Shown piece by piece: positions 14,264-21,811 of a DNA stretch of 27,906 bases. Made by a program: the position numbers and the translations under genes. Origin of the DNA: Aquificota bacterium (GTDB taxonomy: Bacteria > Aquificota > Aquificia > Aquificales > QOAS01); the NCBI GenBank assembly GCA_026987085.1, contig JALSNH010000181.1:1-27906 (forward strand). Reading direction: 5' to 3'. The notes beneath the pieces are model-generated. The model was not told the DNA's origin, ran no database searches, and saw nothing but the letters and a program-made list of their open reading frames with translations. The first letter of the stretch is position 1. Every line of letters starts with the position of its first letter.

Positions 14264-17236
14264 ATGCGTCCTTTAAGGTTGGTTTTGAAGAACTTTAAAC
14301 CTTTCAGAGAGGAGCAAATTATAGATTTCTCCTCTTTAGATTTTTTCGTAATAAGGGGACCCACCGGTAGCGGTAAAAGTTCCATTCTAGACGCAATAAT
14401 GTTCGCCCTTTATGGGCCCAAAAATGTCAAAGGACAAAAATATGAGGACCTTGTTCACAAAGGTAGCCGTTATATGAAAGTCGATTTCACATTTAAAGTA
14501 AGGGGAACAACCTACAGGATTGAATGGCAAGTTTCGGCAGAAGGAAAAAAGGGTTTTTCCGGAGAACCGCGCTTTTATGTTGATGGAACTCGAAAACTTA
14601 TAAGTACCAAAGCTTTAGTTAAGGAAATCGAAAAGATTCTTGGTGTAAATAGGGAACAGTTTCAAAAGATTTTTTACTTACCGCAGGGACGCTACGACCA
14701 ATTTTTAAAAGGAGATGCCCGCCAAAGGCGGGAAATTTTAATCTCCTTATTAGACCTTGATATATATCAGAAAATTTCGGAACGAGCCAAAGAAGAAAGA
14801 AGAGATTTGGAAAAACAGTTGGCCAACATTGAGGGTCAGCTCCAAGGTTTAAACGATATTTCCGAAAAATTGCTTGAAGAACTTAAGGCCAACCTTTACC
14901 AACTTCAGAGGGATATAAACCGTTTAAGCAAAATGGAAAAGGAGTTAAATGAAAATGTAAAACTTTTAGAGGAAAAAGAAAAATTTTTCTTCCGGTATAG
15001 GGAACTAAAAAGAGAAATTGAGCACCTCAAAGGTGAAGAAATTGAAAAATTGGAAAAAACCGTTAAGCAATTAAAACCGTATTACAACTACTATGGAGAA
15101 CTTACCCAGTATACAAATCTTTTAAAGGAACTAAAAGCCAAAAGGGAATACCTTCGAAAGGTAGAAGATTCATTAAAAAATTTCCAAGAAAAGAAAGCCG
15201 ATATAAAAAGAAAACTTGAAAAGCTTCAAGATTATTTGAATAAACTTTCAAAGGAAAAAGAATTTGTAGAACGTTTAAAGGAAATAGAAAAAGAACTTCT
15301 ACTTCTAATTGATAGGTTGGAAAAGCTTTCAAAAGAAAAAAAGGAGTTAATTCATTTAGAAAAGGAGATTGAACGAACTTCAAGCCTTCTAAAGGATTTA
15401 AAGAATCAACACTTAAAGATTCTAAAAAGAATAGAAACCTATCAGGAGGAATTAGAAAAAATTCATTACGATCCCGAAAAGGAAATAGAACTTCTTAGAA
15501 AGAAACTAAAGGCGGAAGAAAAAAGGGATAAAGAGAAATATTTGGACGAATTAAAAAAATCCTTAGAAGTCTTAGAGAGAGAGTTTAAGGAAAAAGAAAA
15601 ACAGCTAAAAAAGGTTGAAGAAGAGTTAAAAACTTCCGAAAATGAATTGGAAACTTTAAAAAAACTTAGAAAGGATTATCTAGTCTACCTCCTTCTCCAA
15701 GAGGTTAAGGAAGGTGAAATCTGTCCTATTTGCGGGAATGTTATAGAAAATAAAAAACAGCATAAAGTAAATGAAAAGTTTAACTCCAAAAGGTTTAAGG
15801 AATTGGAATTACAAATTCAAAAATTGCAAAGTAAAAAGATAAAACTTCAAACGGAATTGGAAAATTTGGAAAAACAGATAGAGGAAAAGAAAAGAGAGAT
15901 AGAAACTCTCTATAAAGAACTAATTAAACTTTCCGATATTCCCACCACTGAATTTATAGAAAATGAAATTGATAAGCTTAAGCGTGTAAAGGCCGAAAAG
16001 GATAAAAAGGAAAAGGAGCTTAACAAACTCCTGGAAGAAATTAGGAAGATAGAAAACGAACTTAAAACTCTTGAAGGTTCTTTAGCAGAAAAGGAGAACT
16101 TGAGGAAAAATTTAAAGAAAACAATTAATGAGGAAACTAACGATATAAAGGAAACTTTCAAAAAACTTGTAAAGGAAGTTTATGGAAATGAAGCTCCAAA
16201 AGGGGTCTCTTTAAAAGTTTTCCTCCAAAGTGTAAAGGAAAAAATAAACTCCTATGAAGGTAAATTGAACCAATTGGAAGAAGAAAAAAGGAAATTGGAG
16301 CTGCAAAATGCGCGCTATGAAGAAAAAATTGCTTTGGAGAGAAAACATTTGGAGGAACTTAAAATAGAAATAGCAAATCTCCAGGAGGAATTGGAAACTT
16401 TAAAACCGGTTTTGGAGGATTTAAATCTCAACGATGAGGAATTACCAAAACTTATAGAGGAGCTTAAAGTGTTTTCCAAACTGGAAAGTGAACTTAACCG
16501 TAGAAAGGAAAGTCTTCATCAGAAGGAAGCGGAATTAAAAAGTATCGAACAACAATTGGGGAATTTTTCTGAAAAAGACCTTGAAAGGTTGGAACAGCTA
16601 AAAAGGCAACTTGAAGAAGTTAGGAAAGAACTTGAAGAGCTAAAAGGAAAGGAAGCGGTATTGAAAAACCGTATAAAGGAAATTTCAAAAAATCTAAAAC
16701 TAAAAGGGAAGTTAGAAAAAGATAAGAAACTTTTGGAGGAAAGATTGGCCATTTTAGAAACACTTATAAAGGATTTTCAGTCGAACAACCTTATAGACTT
16801 TGTTATAGGAACCGCTTTAAACGATATTATCGAAATTGCCAGTGATTACTTTTATCGTCTTTCGGAACGATACCGTTTTGAAAATCAAAAAGGAAATATT
16901 TTGGTAAAGGATTTATATAACAATACCACCCGGGCTATAGAGAGCTTGTCAGGTGGGGAAACTTTTTTGGCATCACTTTCTTTTGCTTTAGGCCTTGGAG
17001 AATTTCTTAGTTCTAACGCTGCTGTAGAAAGCATTTTTATCGACGAAGGTTTTGGAACCTTAGATAGGGATATCCTAAATAAAATAGGCGAGCTTTTTGG
17101 AGTGATAAGAAAAAGAATTAATAAAACAGTCGGAGTAATAACCCACGTTGAGGCTTTGGCCGACCTTTTTGACCAGCAGATTTATGTTATCCCTTCCCCG
17201 AAGGGCTCTAAAATAGAGGTGGTTAATGTTCAGTAA
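14264..17236 (+). CDS. sbcC: SbcC/Rad50 DNA double-strand-break repair ATPase
   Basis: With SbcD/Mre11, SbcC processes DNA ends and hairpins. From ATG 14264 the product is 990 residues. The N-terminal ATPase half carries Walker A GPTGSGKS (32-39) and a Q-loop in FYLPQGRYDQFLKGD. Two long lysine/glutamate-rich coiled coils flank the zinc hook CPIC (Cys487, Cys490), almost exactly mid-protein. The C-terminal half has the ABC signature ESLSGGETFLASLSFALGLG, Walker B SIFIDEGFGTLD (about 925-935) and the switch histidine in VITHVEAL. An in-frame upstream start (14198) would add 22 atypical residues and is rejected. AAGGAG at 14239-14244 is too far from ATG to help. No sbcD/mre11 is adjacent, which is unusual. 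The 3' end overlaps uppS by 11 bases. Confidence 0.94.
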   Translation: MRPLRLVLKNFKPFREEQIIDFSSLDFFVIRGPTGSGKSSILDAIMFALYGPKNVKGQKYEDLVHKGSRYMKVDFTFKVRGTTYRIEWQVSAEGKKGFSGEPRFYVDGTRKLISTKALVKEIEKILGVNREQFQKIFYLPQGRYDQFLKGDARQRREILISLLDLDIYQKISERAKEERRDLEKQLANIEGQLQGLNDISEKLLEELKANLYQLQRDINRLSKMEKELNENVKLLEEKEKFFFRYRELKREIEHLKGEEIEKLEKTVKQLKPYYNYYGELTQYTNLLKELKAKREYLRKVEDSLKNFQEKKADIKRKLEKLQDYLNKLSKEKEFVERLKEIEKELLLLIDRLEKLSKEKKELIHLEKEIERTSSLLKDLKNQHLKILKRIETYQEELEKIHYDPEKEIELLRKKLKAEEKRDKEKYLDELKKSLEVLEREFKEKEKQLKKVEEELKTSENELETLKKLRKDYLVYLLLQEVKEGEICPICGNVIENKKQHKVNEKFNSKRFKELELQIQKLQSKKIKLQTELENLEKQIEEKKREIETLYKELIKLSDIPTTEFIENEIDKLKRVKAEKDKKEKELNKLLEEIRKIENELKTLEGSLAEKENLRKNLKKTINEETNDIKETFKKLVKEVYGNEAPKGVSLKVFLQSVKEKINSYEGKLNQLEEEKRKLELQNARYEEKIALERKHLEELKIEIANLQEELETLKPVLEDLNLNDEELPKLIEELKVFSKLESELNRRKESLHQKEAELKSIEQQLGNFSEKDLERLEQLKRQLEEVRKELEELKGKEAVLKNRIKEISKNLKLKGKLEKDKKLLEERLAILETLIKDFQSNNLIDFVIGTALNDIIEIASDYFYRLSERYRFENQKGNILVKDLYNNTTRAIESLSGGETFLASLSFALGLGEFLSSNAAVESIFIDEGFGTLDRDILNKIGELFGVIRKRINKTVGVITHVEALADLFDQQIYVIPSPKGSKIEVVNVQ
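14718..14732. repeat. CCCGCC-AAA-GGCGGG hairpin inside sbcC
   Basis: The same six-base arms as at 7360-7374 around a different loop, within the codons for GDARQRREI, a GC island in AT-rich coding DNA. It is followed by AAATTTTAAT on the coding strand. Confidence 0.45.
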
Positions 17237-17933
17237 GCTCCCCCGCCATATCGCCTTTATAATGGACGGAAACGGAAGGTGGGCTCAAAAAAGGGGTTTG
17301 CCACGAATTTACGGACACGCAAAGGGTGTAAAAACGGTTGAAAATGTAATAAACCTTTCAAAGGAATTCGGTATTCCCTTTATTACCCTCTACGCCTTTT
17401 CTACCGAAAATTGGAAACGTCCCAAAGAGGAAGTGGAATTTTTAATGGAACTTTTAAGGGAGTATTTGAAATCGAACCTTGAAAGGTTTAAAAGGGAAAA
17501 CATTAGGCTCTCCTTTATCGGTAGGAGGGATAGAATTCCCCAAGAGACCTTAAGGTGGATGGAAAAAACCGAAGAGGAAACAAAATACTGCTCCGCAATT
17601 TGGGTTTTTGTTGCGGTTGACTACGGCGGTAGGGACGAAATTATCAGGGCAATTAACAAACTCTTAAAGGAGGGAAAAAAGGAGATAGATGAAACCACCT
17701 TTAAGAACTATTTGGATTTTCCTCCCGAAGTTCCCGAACCGGACCTTCTAATTAGAACGGCGGGGGAAAGGAGGATTTCTAACTTTTTGCTCTGGCATAT
17801 AGCCTATACGGAACTCTACTTTACCGATACCCTATGGCCCGATTTTGGAAGGGAGGATTTTGTAAAGGCTTTGGAGGATTTTTCCAAAAGGAAAAGAAAA
17901 TTTGGAGGGCTCGATGAGGAAGTGGATAGTTAG
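17226..17933 (+). CDS. uppS: Isoprenyl (undecaprenyl) diphosphate synthase
   Basis: A cis-prenyltransferase that extends farnesyl diphosphate with isopentenyl diphosphate to the C55 lipid carrier used for peptidoglycan. The catalytic Asp14 lies in FIMDGNGRWA (11-20), followed by RGLPRIYGHAKG, FSTENWKRP and, near the C-terminus, LLIRTAGERRISNFLLW with WPDF. Length is 235 residues, the normal size. GAGGTGG before ATG gives a moderate ribosome binding site inside the end of sbcC (11-base overlap), implying translational coupling. The overlap with the following aldolase gene is about 20 bases. Chain length cannot be judged exactly. Confidence 0.94.
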   Translation: MFSKLPRHIAFIMDGNGRWAQKRGLPRIYGHAKGVKTVENVINLSKEFGIPFITLYAFSTENWKRPKEEVEFLMELLREYLKSNLERFKRENIRLSFIGRRDRIPQETLRWMEKTEEETKYCSAIWVFVAVDYGGRDEIIRAINKLLKEGKKEIDETTFKNYLDFPPEVPEPDLLIRTAGERRISNFLLWHIAYTELYFTDTLWPDFGREDFVKALEDFSKRKRKFGGLDEEVDS

Positions 17934-18456
17934 GGAGATAATAGAGGTTGGCCGTTTTCTTTTTGAGGCGGGGGTTGTCGAATACTTTTCGGGTAATTTA
18001 TCGGTCCTTTACAAGGAGCGAATCTACATAACCCGTTCGGGGAGTCCTTTGCCCTTTTTGAAACCTCAAGATGTTATTGAAATAAGAAAAAACAAACCTC
18101 TCGTTGGAAAACCTTCCTCCGAATTTATCGTTCATAGGGCTATTTATGAAAAAACAAACCACAAAGCGGTGGCCCACGCCCACCCTCCTACGGTAGTGAA
18201 ACTCTCCTTTGACCTAAAGGAGGATTTTTATATACCTAAAGATAACGAGGCTAAACTTCTTCTCGGTAAAGTTCCCATTTTGAAGGTATCAAAACCTTCA
18301 GCATCCCGAGAATTGGCGGAGGCGGTAAGCGAAGCGTTAAAAGATTTTCCCTGCGCTATTGTTTACTCCCACGGGGTCTTTTGTGCGGCCCAAAGGCTTA
18401 AATTGGCGGCGGGGTTTATTACAGCCCTCGAGTTTTCTGCTAAAGTTTTTAATTAA
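17914..18456 (+). CDS. Class II aldolase/adducin family protein (fuculose-phosphate aldolase-like)
   Basis: This family cleaves or epimerises phosphorylated sugars using a zinc ion. From ATG 17914 the product is 180 residues. The zinc/catalytic set is complete: Glu70 (SSEFIVHRAIY), His88 and His90 (AVAHAHPP) and His153 (YSHGVF), matching Glu73, His92, His94 and His155 of L-fuculose-1-phosphate aldolase. SGNLS and ITRSGSPL are the phosphate-binding segments. GGAGGG lies five bases before this ATG; an in-frame TTG at 17902 would overlap the ribosome binding site and is less likely. It overlaps uppS by 20 bases and is surely cotranscribed. Likely substrates include fuculose 1-phosphate, methylthioribulose 1-phosphate or 5-deoxyribulose 1-phosphate; sequence alone does not decide. 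Confidence 0.85.
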   Translation: MRKWIVREIIEVGRFLFEAGVVEYFSGNLSVLYKERIYITRSGSPLPFLKPQDVIEIRKNKPLVGKPSSEFIVHRAIYEKTNHKAVAHAHPPTVVKLSFDLKEDFYIPKDNEAKLLLGKVPILKVSKPSASRELAEAVSEALKDFPCAIVYSHGVFCAAQRLKLAAGFITALEFSAKVFN

Positions 18457-18462
18457 AACATA

Positions 18463-18492
18463 TTGATTTTTTAGATTTTCTTTTGTTATAAA
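18463..18492 (+). promoter_or_regulatory. Predicted tRNA-Leu promoter
   Basis: TTGATT (18463-18468) and TATAAA (18487-18492) are 18 bases apart; the start point would fall a few bases before the mature tRNA end at 18508. The transcript could continue into tmk. This is one of the better sigma-70-type matches in the window. Confidence 0.5.
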
Positions 18493-18507
18493 TTATTTAA
18501 TTTGGAA

Positions 18508-18595
18508 GCGGGAGTGGCGGAACTGGCAGACGCGCCGGACTTAGGATCCGGTGCCCGTTAAGGGCGTGCGGGTTCGACTCCCGCCTCCCGCACCA
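18508..18595 (+). tRNA. tRNA-Leu (anticodon UAG)
   Basis: A class II tRNA of 88 bases including an encoded CCA. Acceptor GCGGGAG (18508-18514) pairs with CTCCCGC (18585-18591), then discriminator A and CCA (18593-18595). The anticodon stem CCGGA/TCCGG (18535-18539, 18547-18551) encloses CTTAGGA, so the anticodon is TAG, reading CUN leucine codons. A long variable arm (TGCCCGTTAAGGGCGT) folds as its own stem, and the T stem GCGGG/CCCGC encloses TTCGACT. Unlike the tRNA-Arg in this window, CCA is encoded. tmk begins 15 bases downstream. Confidence 0.97.
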
Positions 18596-18610
18596 TGGTA
18601 AAAATTTGTA

Positions 18611-19213
18611 ATGTTTATAGTATTTGAAGGTATAGATGGAAGTGGGAAAACTACACTTTCTCGTAAACTTCAAAACTTTCTTCTTTTAAGAGGCATTAAA
18701 GCAATATGGACTAAAGAGCCTTATACGGCATATATTAGGGAGATCGTTATAAATAACAAACTATCCGCTTGGGAAGAAACTCTACTTTTTATTACTGATA
18801 GGAGTATTCACGTAAGGGAACTAATAGGACCTAAATTGGAAAAAGGTTTTACTGTTATTTGCGATAGATTCTATTTATCTACTTTTGCCTACCAAGGTTT
18901 TGGTAAGGGTATTCCTCTTGAGGATATAAAAAAAATTCATCGAACGGTTATAGATGAAGTTAAACCGGATATAACCTTTCTTTTAGATATTGAACCTTAT
19001 AAAGCACTTGAAAGGATAAAATCTAGGGGGAACTTTTCAAAATTTGAAAAGTTGAATTTCCTTCAAAAGGTCCGGGAAGGTTTTTTAGAACTTGCAAAGG
19101 AAGAGACCAATACTTTCATCCTAAATGGGGAGAAAAATATCTACCAACTTTTGGGAGAAGTATTAGAAATTCTTAGTAAAAAAATTGAGATTTTCCATTT
19201 GAAGGAAAAGTAA
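18611..19213 (+). CDS. tmk: Thymidylate kinase
   Basis: Tmk phosphorylates dTMP to dTDP for DNA synthesis. The N-terminal FIVFEGIDGSGKTT contains the P-loop (7-14), TKEP (34-37) is the dTMP-contact region, and DRFYLSTFAYQ (85-95) is the DR[YFH] signature with the AYQ thymine-binding segment. The lid region KSRGNFSKFEKLNF lacks the usual arginine-rich form. Length is 200 residues, typical. It starts 15 bases after the CCA of tRNA-Leu with no Shine-Dalgarno sequence; it may be read from the tRNA transcript after 3' processing or from its own compact promoter. A membrane-anchored hypothetical gene follows after 14 bases. Confidence 0.93.
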   Translation: MFIVFEGIDGSGKTTLSRKLQNFLLLRGIKAIWTKEPYTAYIREIVINNKLSAWEETLLFITDRSIHVRELIGPKLEKGFTVICDRFYLSTFAYQGFGKGIPLEDIKKIHRTVIDEVKPDITFLLDIEPYKALERIKSRGNFSKFEKLNFLQKVREGFLELAKEETNTFILNGEKNIYQLLGEVLEILSKKIEIFHLKEK

Positions 19214-19227
19214 AATTTTTATTTATA

Positions 19228-19695
19228 ATGCACTCCTTTTTGATTATAATTTTGGGAGTAGTTATAACCCTCACAATTATTGTTGCTATCTTTTTACTAC
19301 TAAAATCTTTTGCATCTGTTGAAGTAAAAGAATTTGAAGAAATAGGGGAGGAAGCACCCCTTCCTTTTAAGGTTGAAGAAGAAAGTGAAGAAAAGTGCCT
19401 AGAAAAGGTAAAAAAAGACTTTCTAAAAAGACAACAGAAAATAGAAAAGGAGGCTTACAAAATTTATTTAGTTATAACTAATCTATTTAAAGGAAGAAAT
19501 CTATCTCCTGAAATAAAAAAGGAATTAAATTCCTTTATAAGGATATATAACCGCATAAAGGAACTTAAAGAGGAAATTGAAGTTTATCCTTTCTCCGATT
19601 GTGAAAAAGTTTTTACTTTGAAATTTGTTTTTTACGAAAATTTAATAAAAGAAACTGCCCGAAAATTAATTTTTCTTGCAAAACAGCTGAGTTAA
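19228..19695 (+). CDS. Membrane-anchored hypothetical protein
   Basis: A 155-residue protein with one N-terminal transmembrane helix (about 3-26, FLIIILGVVITLTIIVAIFL) and a cytoplasmic part rich in Lys and Glu. An acidic linker (FEEIGEEAPLPFKVEEESEE) leads to helices with heptad character (about 60-110). Two cysteines (CLEK and SDCEK) do not form a motif. I recognise no family. It follows tmk by 14 bases and is probably in the same transcript; its stop overlaps the convergent dapF stop by four bases. No ribosome binding site stands out. Confidence 0.6.
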   Translation: MHSFLIIILGVVITLTIIVAIFLLLKSFASVEVKEFEEIGEEAPLPFKVEEESEEKCLEKVKKDFLKRQQKIEKEAYKIYLVITNLFKGRNLSPEIKKELNSFIRIYNRIKELKEEIEVYPFSDCEKVFTLKFVFYENLIKETARKLIFLAKQLS

Positions 19696-20534
19696 TTAAA
19701 GATTTCGTAGCTTAAAATTCCTTCGAAAACCTTATAAACTTTACCTTCAAGAAACACTTTTTCCAATTTTTCATCAAAATCAATTATTAGAACTTCCCCT
19801 CCCTTGGTATGTACCTTAACAGGTTTCTGTTTTATCCAACCTTGAAGGTAAGCTATTATGGCTGCAGCTGTTGAACCAGTTCCGCAAGCAAGGGTTTCAT
19901 CTTCAACACCCCTTTCATAAGTCCTTATAGCTATTTCATTTTCCGACAGAGGTTCTATAAAATTAACGTTAGTTCCTGCTGGAGAAAATATTTTGTGATA
20001 TCTTATTAAGGAACCATATTTTTTCACATTTAAATCCTTAAGGTTTTCTGTATATACCACTACATGGGGAACTCCGGTGTTTAAAAAATTTCCTTTTAAA
20101 GTTTCTCCTTCCAAGGGAATATCAAAATTGAGTTTTAAATCGAAAGGTTTGGTTAGTTGGACTCTTACTACTCTTCCTTTATCTTTTATCCAAGCTTCTA
20201 TAACCCCGGCAAGGGTTTCAAATTTAAGATGTTCCTTTTTAACAATACCTTTTTCGTAAACAAATCTTACCGCGCAACGGGAACCATTTCCACACATTTC
20301 AGCTGCCGAACCGTCCGCATTAAAAAATTGCCATTTAAAATCATTTTGAGGATTGTCCGGTTTTTCTATGAGGATGAGTCCATCGGCTCCTACACCGGTA
20401 TGGAACTTACAAATCTTTTGAACAAAGGTAGGTAAATCTATTCCTAGCTCCTGCAGTTTTTTTTGAACTTTACCATCGCGATTGTCGATTAGGATAAAAT
20501 CGTTTCCGGCACCTTGACACTTTGTAAACTCCAT
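19692..20534 (-). CDS. dapF: Diaminopimelate epimerase
   Basis: DapF interconverts LL- and meso-diaminopimelate for lysine and peptidoglycan, using two cysteines without a cofactor. Both are present in canonical motifs: Cys81 in MCGNGSRC and Cys217 in ACGTGSTAA. The N-terminus MEFTKCQGAGNDF is the family start, so I place the ATG at 20534; a start 19 codons upstream is not conserved. Length is 280 residues, typical. TATAAA on the minus strand lies about 11 bases upstream, and no Shine-Dalgarno sequence is seen. An interval with several repeats separates it from obg. Confidence 0.95.
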   Translation of the reverse strand: MEFTKCQGAGNDFILIDNRDGKVQKKLQELGIDLPTFVQKICKFHTGVGADGLILIEKPDNPQNDFKWQFFNADGSAAEMCGNGSRCAVRFVYEKGIVKKEHLKFETLAGVIEAWIKDKGRVVRVQLTKPFDLKLNFDIPLEGETLKGNFLNTGVPHVVVYTENLKDLNVKKYGSLIRYHKIFSPAGTNVNFIEPLSENEIAIRTYERGVEDETLACGTGSTAAAIIAYLQGWIKQKPVKVHTKGGEVLIIDFDEKLEKVFLEGKVYKVFEGILSYEIFN

Positions 20535-20627
20535 AAAGTGTTTAGATTTATACCATATTTTCATTTTTGAATCGAAGAAAGAACTTAACAAAAAACTTTA
20601 TATTAAGGGTATGCTTTGCAAAAACCG

Positions 20628-20650
20628 CCGTAAAAAACGCCTTATTACGG
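20628..20650 (-). terminator. Weak candidate obg terminator
   Basis: On the minus strand CCGTAA and TTACGG pair around an 11-base loop, followed by CGG and then TTTTT. The six-pair stem is short and the T run is offset by three bases, so it may be only a weak terminator. It lies 50-70 bases after the obg stop and before dapF. Confidence 0.25.
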
Positions 20651-20655
20651 ATAAA

Positions 20656-20670
20656 TCATTCAATGAATGA
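20656..20670. repeat. 15-base perfect palindrome between obg and dapF
   Basis: TCATTCA-A-TGAATGA is a perfect 7+1+7 inverted repeat. It lies upstream of the dapF promoter region and 30 bases past the obg stop. An operator is conceivable, but no regulator is known here. Confidence 0.5.
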
Positions 20671-20684
20671 AAGAAATGAAAAAG

Positions 20685-20702
20685 ATACCTTACATACCTT
20701 AC
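20685..20702. repeat. Tandem duplication of ATACCTTAC
   Basis: Two exact back-to-back copies of the nine-base unit (20685-20693 and 20694-20702) cross the obg stop codon. The last copy supplies the TAA. Probably a replication-slippage duplication at the gene end. Confidence 0.55.
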
Positions 20703-21709
20703 AATGAATTACTTTCTAATACTTTTCTTAATCCATATTTTAATTTTTCAATACCTTCACCGGTTAAGGCACTAACTTTAAACACTGGAAGGTTGTATTT
20801 TTCATTAAAAACCTTTTCGAGGTTTTCCAGAAAATTTTTATCGCTTGCAGCGTCTATTTTATTCAAAACTACCACCTGGGGTTTCTTAAGTAAGTCTTTT
20901 GAATACTTTCCAAGTTCTTTCCGTAAAGTTTCAAAAGCTTCTAAAGGGTCCCTATCCCTAAAATCGGACACATCAAGAATATAAGCGAGAACTTTAGTTC
21001 TTTCGATATGCCTTAGAAATTCATGTCCTAATCCCTTACCTTTATGAGCTCCTTCTATTAGTCCCGGTATATCGGCAACCACGTAAGAGTAAAAATCGTT
21101 AAAACTTACCACTCCTAGGTTGGGCTTTGTTGTTGTAAAAGGGTAGGGTGCAACCTCAGCCTTAGCGTTGGAAAGTTTATTTATAAGTGTCGATTTCCCA
21201 GCATTGGGAAAACCTACCAACCCTATATCGGCTATAGATTTTAGTTCAAGAATTACCCACCTCTCTTCACCTTTTTGTCCTTTGGTAGCAAATCTGGGAG
21301 CCCTTCGAGTAGGGGTAGCAAAATGGGCATTGCCTAAACCACCTTTTCCTCCTTTTGCTATAACAGCCTTTTGCCCGTCCTTTGTAAAATCCGCTATGAT
21401 TTCTCCTGTTTTAGCATCTTTTACTACCGTTCCTACAGGAACTTCTACAATAAGGTCTTTACCATTTCTTCCTTGCTTCTTTTTACCTCCACCAGGTTTG
21501 CCATTTTCCGCTTTTAGATGTTTTTGAAACTTTAAATCGTATAAGGTATGTTTATTCTTTGTAGCTACAAAAATGACATCTCCGCCTTTACCGCCATCAC
21601 CTCCAGCAGGGCCCCCTCGGGGTCTAAATTTTTCTCTTAAAAAGGCTACGGCACCATCTCCACCATCGCCGGCTTTAACGTAGAGCTTTACTTTATCTAC
21701 AAACTCCAT
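20699..21709 (-). CDS. obgE: GTPase Obg/CgtA
   Basis: Obg is a ribosome-associated GTPase needed for 50S assembly and linked to stress signalling. The glycine-rich Obg domain occupies about 1-158 (KAGDGGDGAVAF, RPRGGPAGGDGGKGGDV, GKGGLGN), followed by the G domain with P-loop GFPNAGKST (166-174), the TTTKPN switch, DIPGLIEGAHKGKGLG and NKID. Length is 336 residues; it ends soon after the G domain, so the variable C-terminal OCT domain of some homologues is absent. ATG 21709 has no Shine-Dalgarno sequence; TTTAAC (21722-21717) is seven bases upstream. rplU/rpmA, frequent neighbours, are not here. Confidence 0.96.
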   Translation of the reverse strand: MEFVDKVKLYVKAGDGGDGAVAFLREKFRPRGGPAGGDGGKGGDVIFVATKNKHTLYDLKFQKHLKAENGKPGGGKKKQGRNGKDLIVEVPVGTVVKDAKTGEIIADFTKDGQKAVIAKGGKGGLGNAHFATPTRRAPRFATKGQKGEERWVILELKSIADIGLVGFPNAGKSTLINKLSNAKAEVAPYPFTTTKPNLGVVSFNDFYSYVVADIPGLIEGAHKGKGLGHEFLRHIERTKVLAYILDVSDFRDRDPLEAFETLRKELGKYSKDLLKKPQVVVLNKIDAASDKNFLENLEKVFNEKYNLPVFKVSALTGEGIEKLKYGLRKVLESNSL

Positions 21710-21738
21710 ATCGGTTGTTAAAATCTAATTGTGTTTTT

Positions 21739-21756
21739 TTCCCACAAAAGTGGGAA
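21739..21756. repeat. Hairpin TTCCCAC-AAAA-GTGGGAA between accD and obg
   Basis: A perfect seven-pair stem with a four-base loop lies 30 bases upstream of the obg ATG. The adjacent T run precedes it on the plus strand and so forms an A run after it on the minus strand, the direction of both genes, which argues against an intrinsic terminator. It could be an operator or a leader/processing element. Confidence 0.5.
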
Positions 21757-21811
21757 TCCTCAAATTTAACTGGCTTTTGACATTTTAGGTAAAAGGAAAA
21801 AAATCAATCTT

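Noticed and set aside
15102..16752. Ser/Phe-rich antisense frames in the sbcC coiled-coil region
   Set aside because: Long open antisense frames are expected opposite Lys/Glu-rich coiled-coil codons (AAA/GAA read as TTT/TTC).
14281..17200. Repetitive appearance of the sbcC coiled coil as tandem repeats
   Set aside because: The repetition is of AAA/GAA/GAG codons for a coiled coil, not of an exact DNA unit.
17902..17913. TTG start for the class II aldolase
   Set aside because: The GGAGGG element would lie inside the gene; ATG 17914 has that element at proper spacing.
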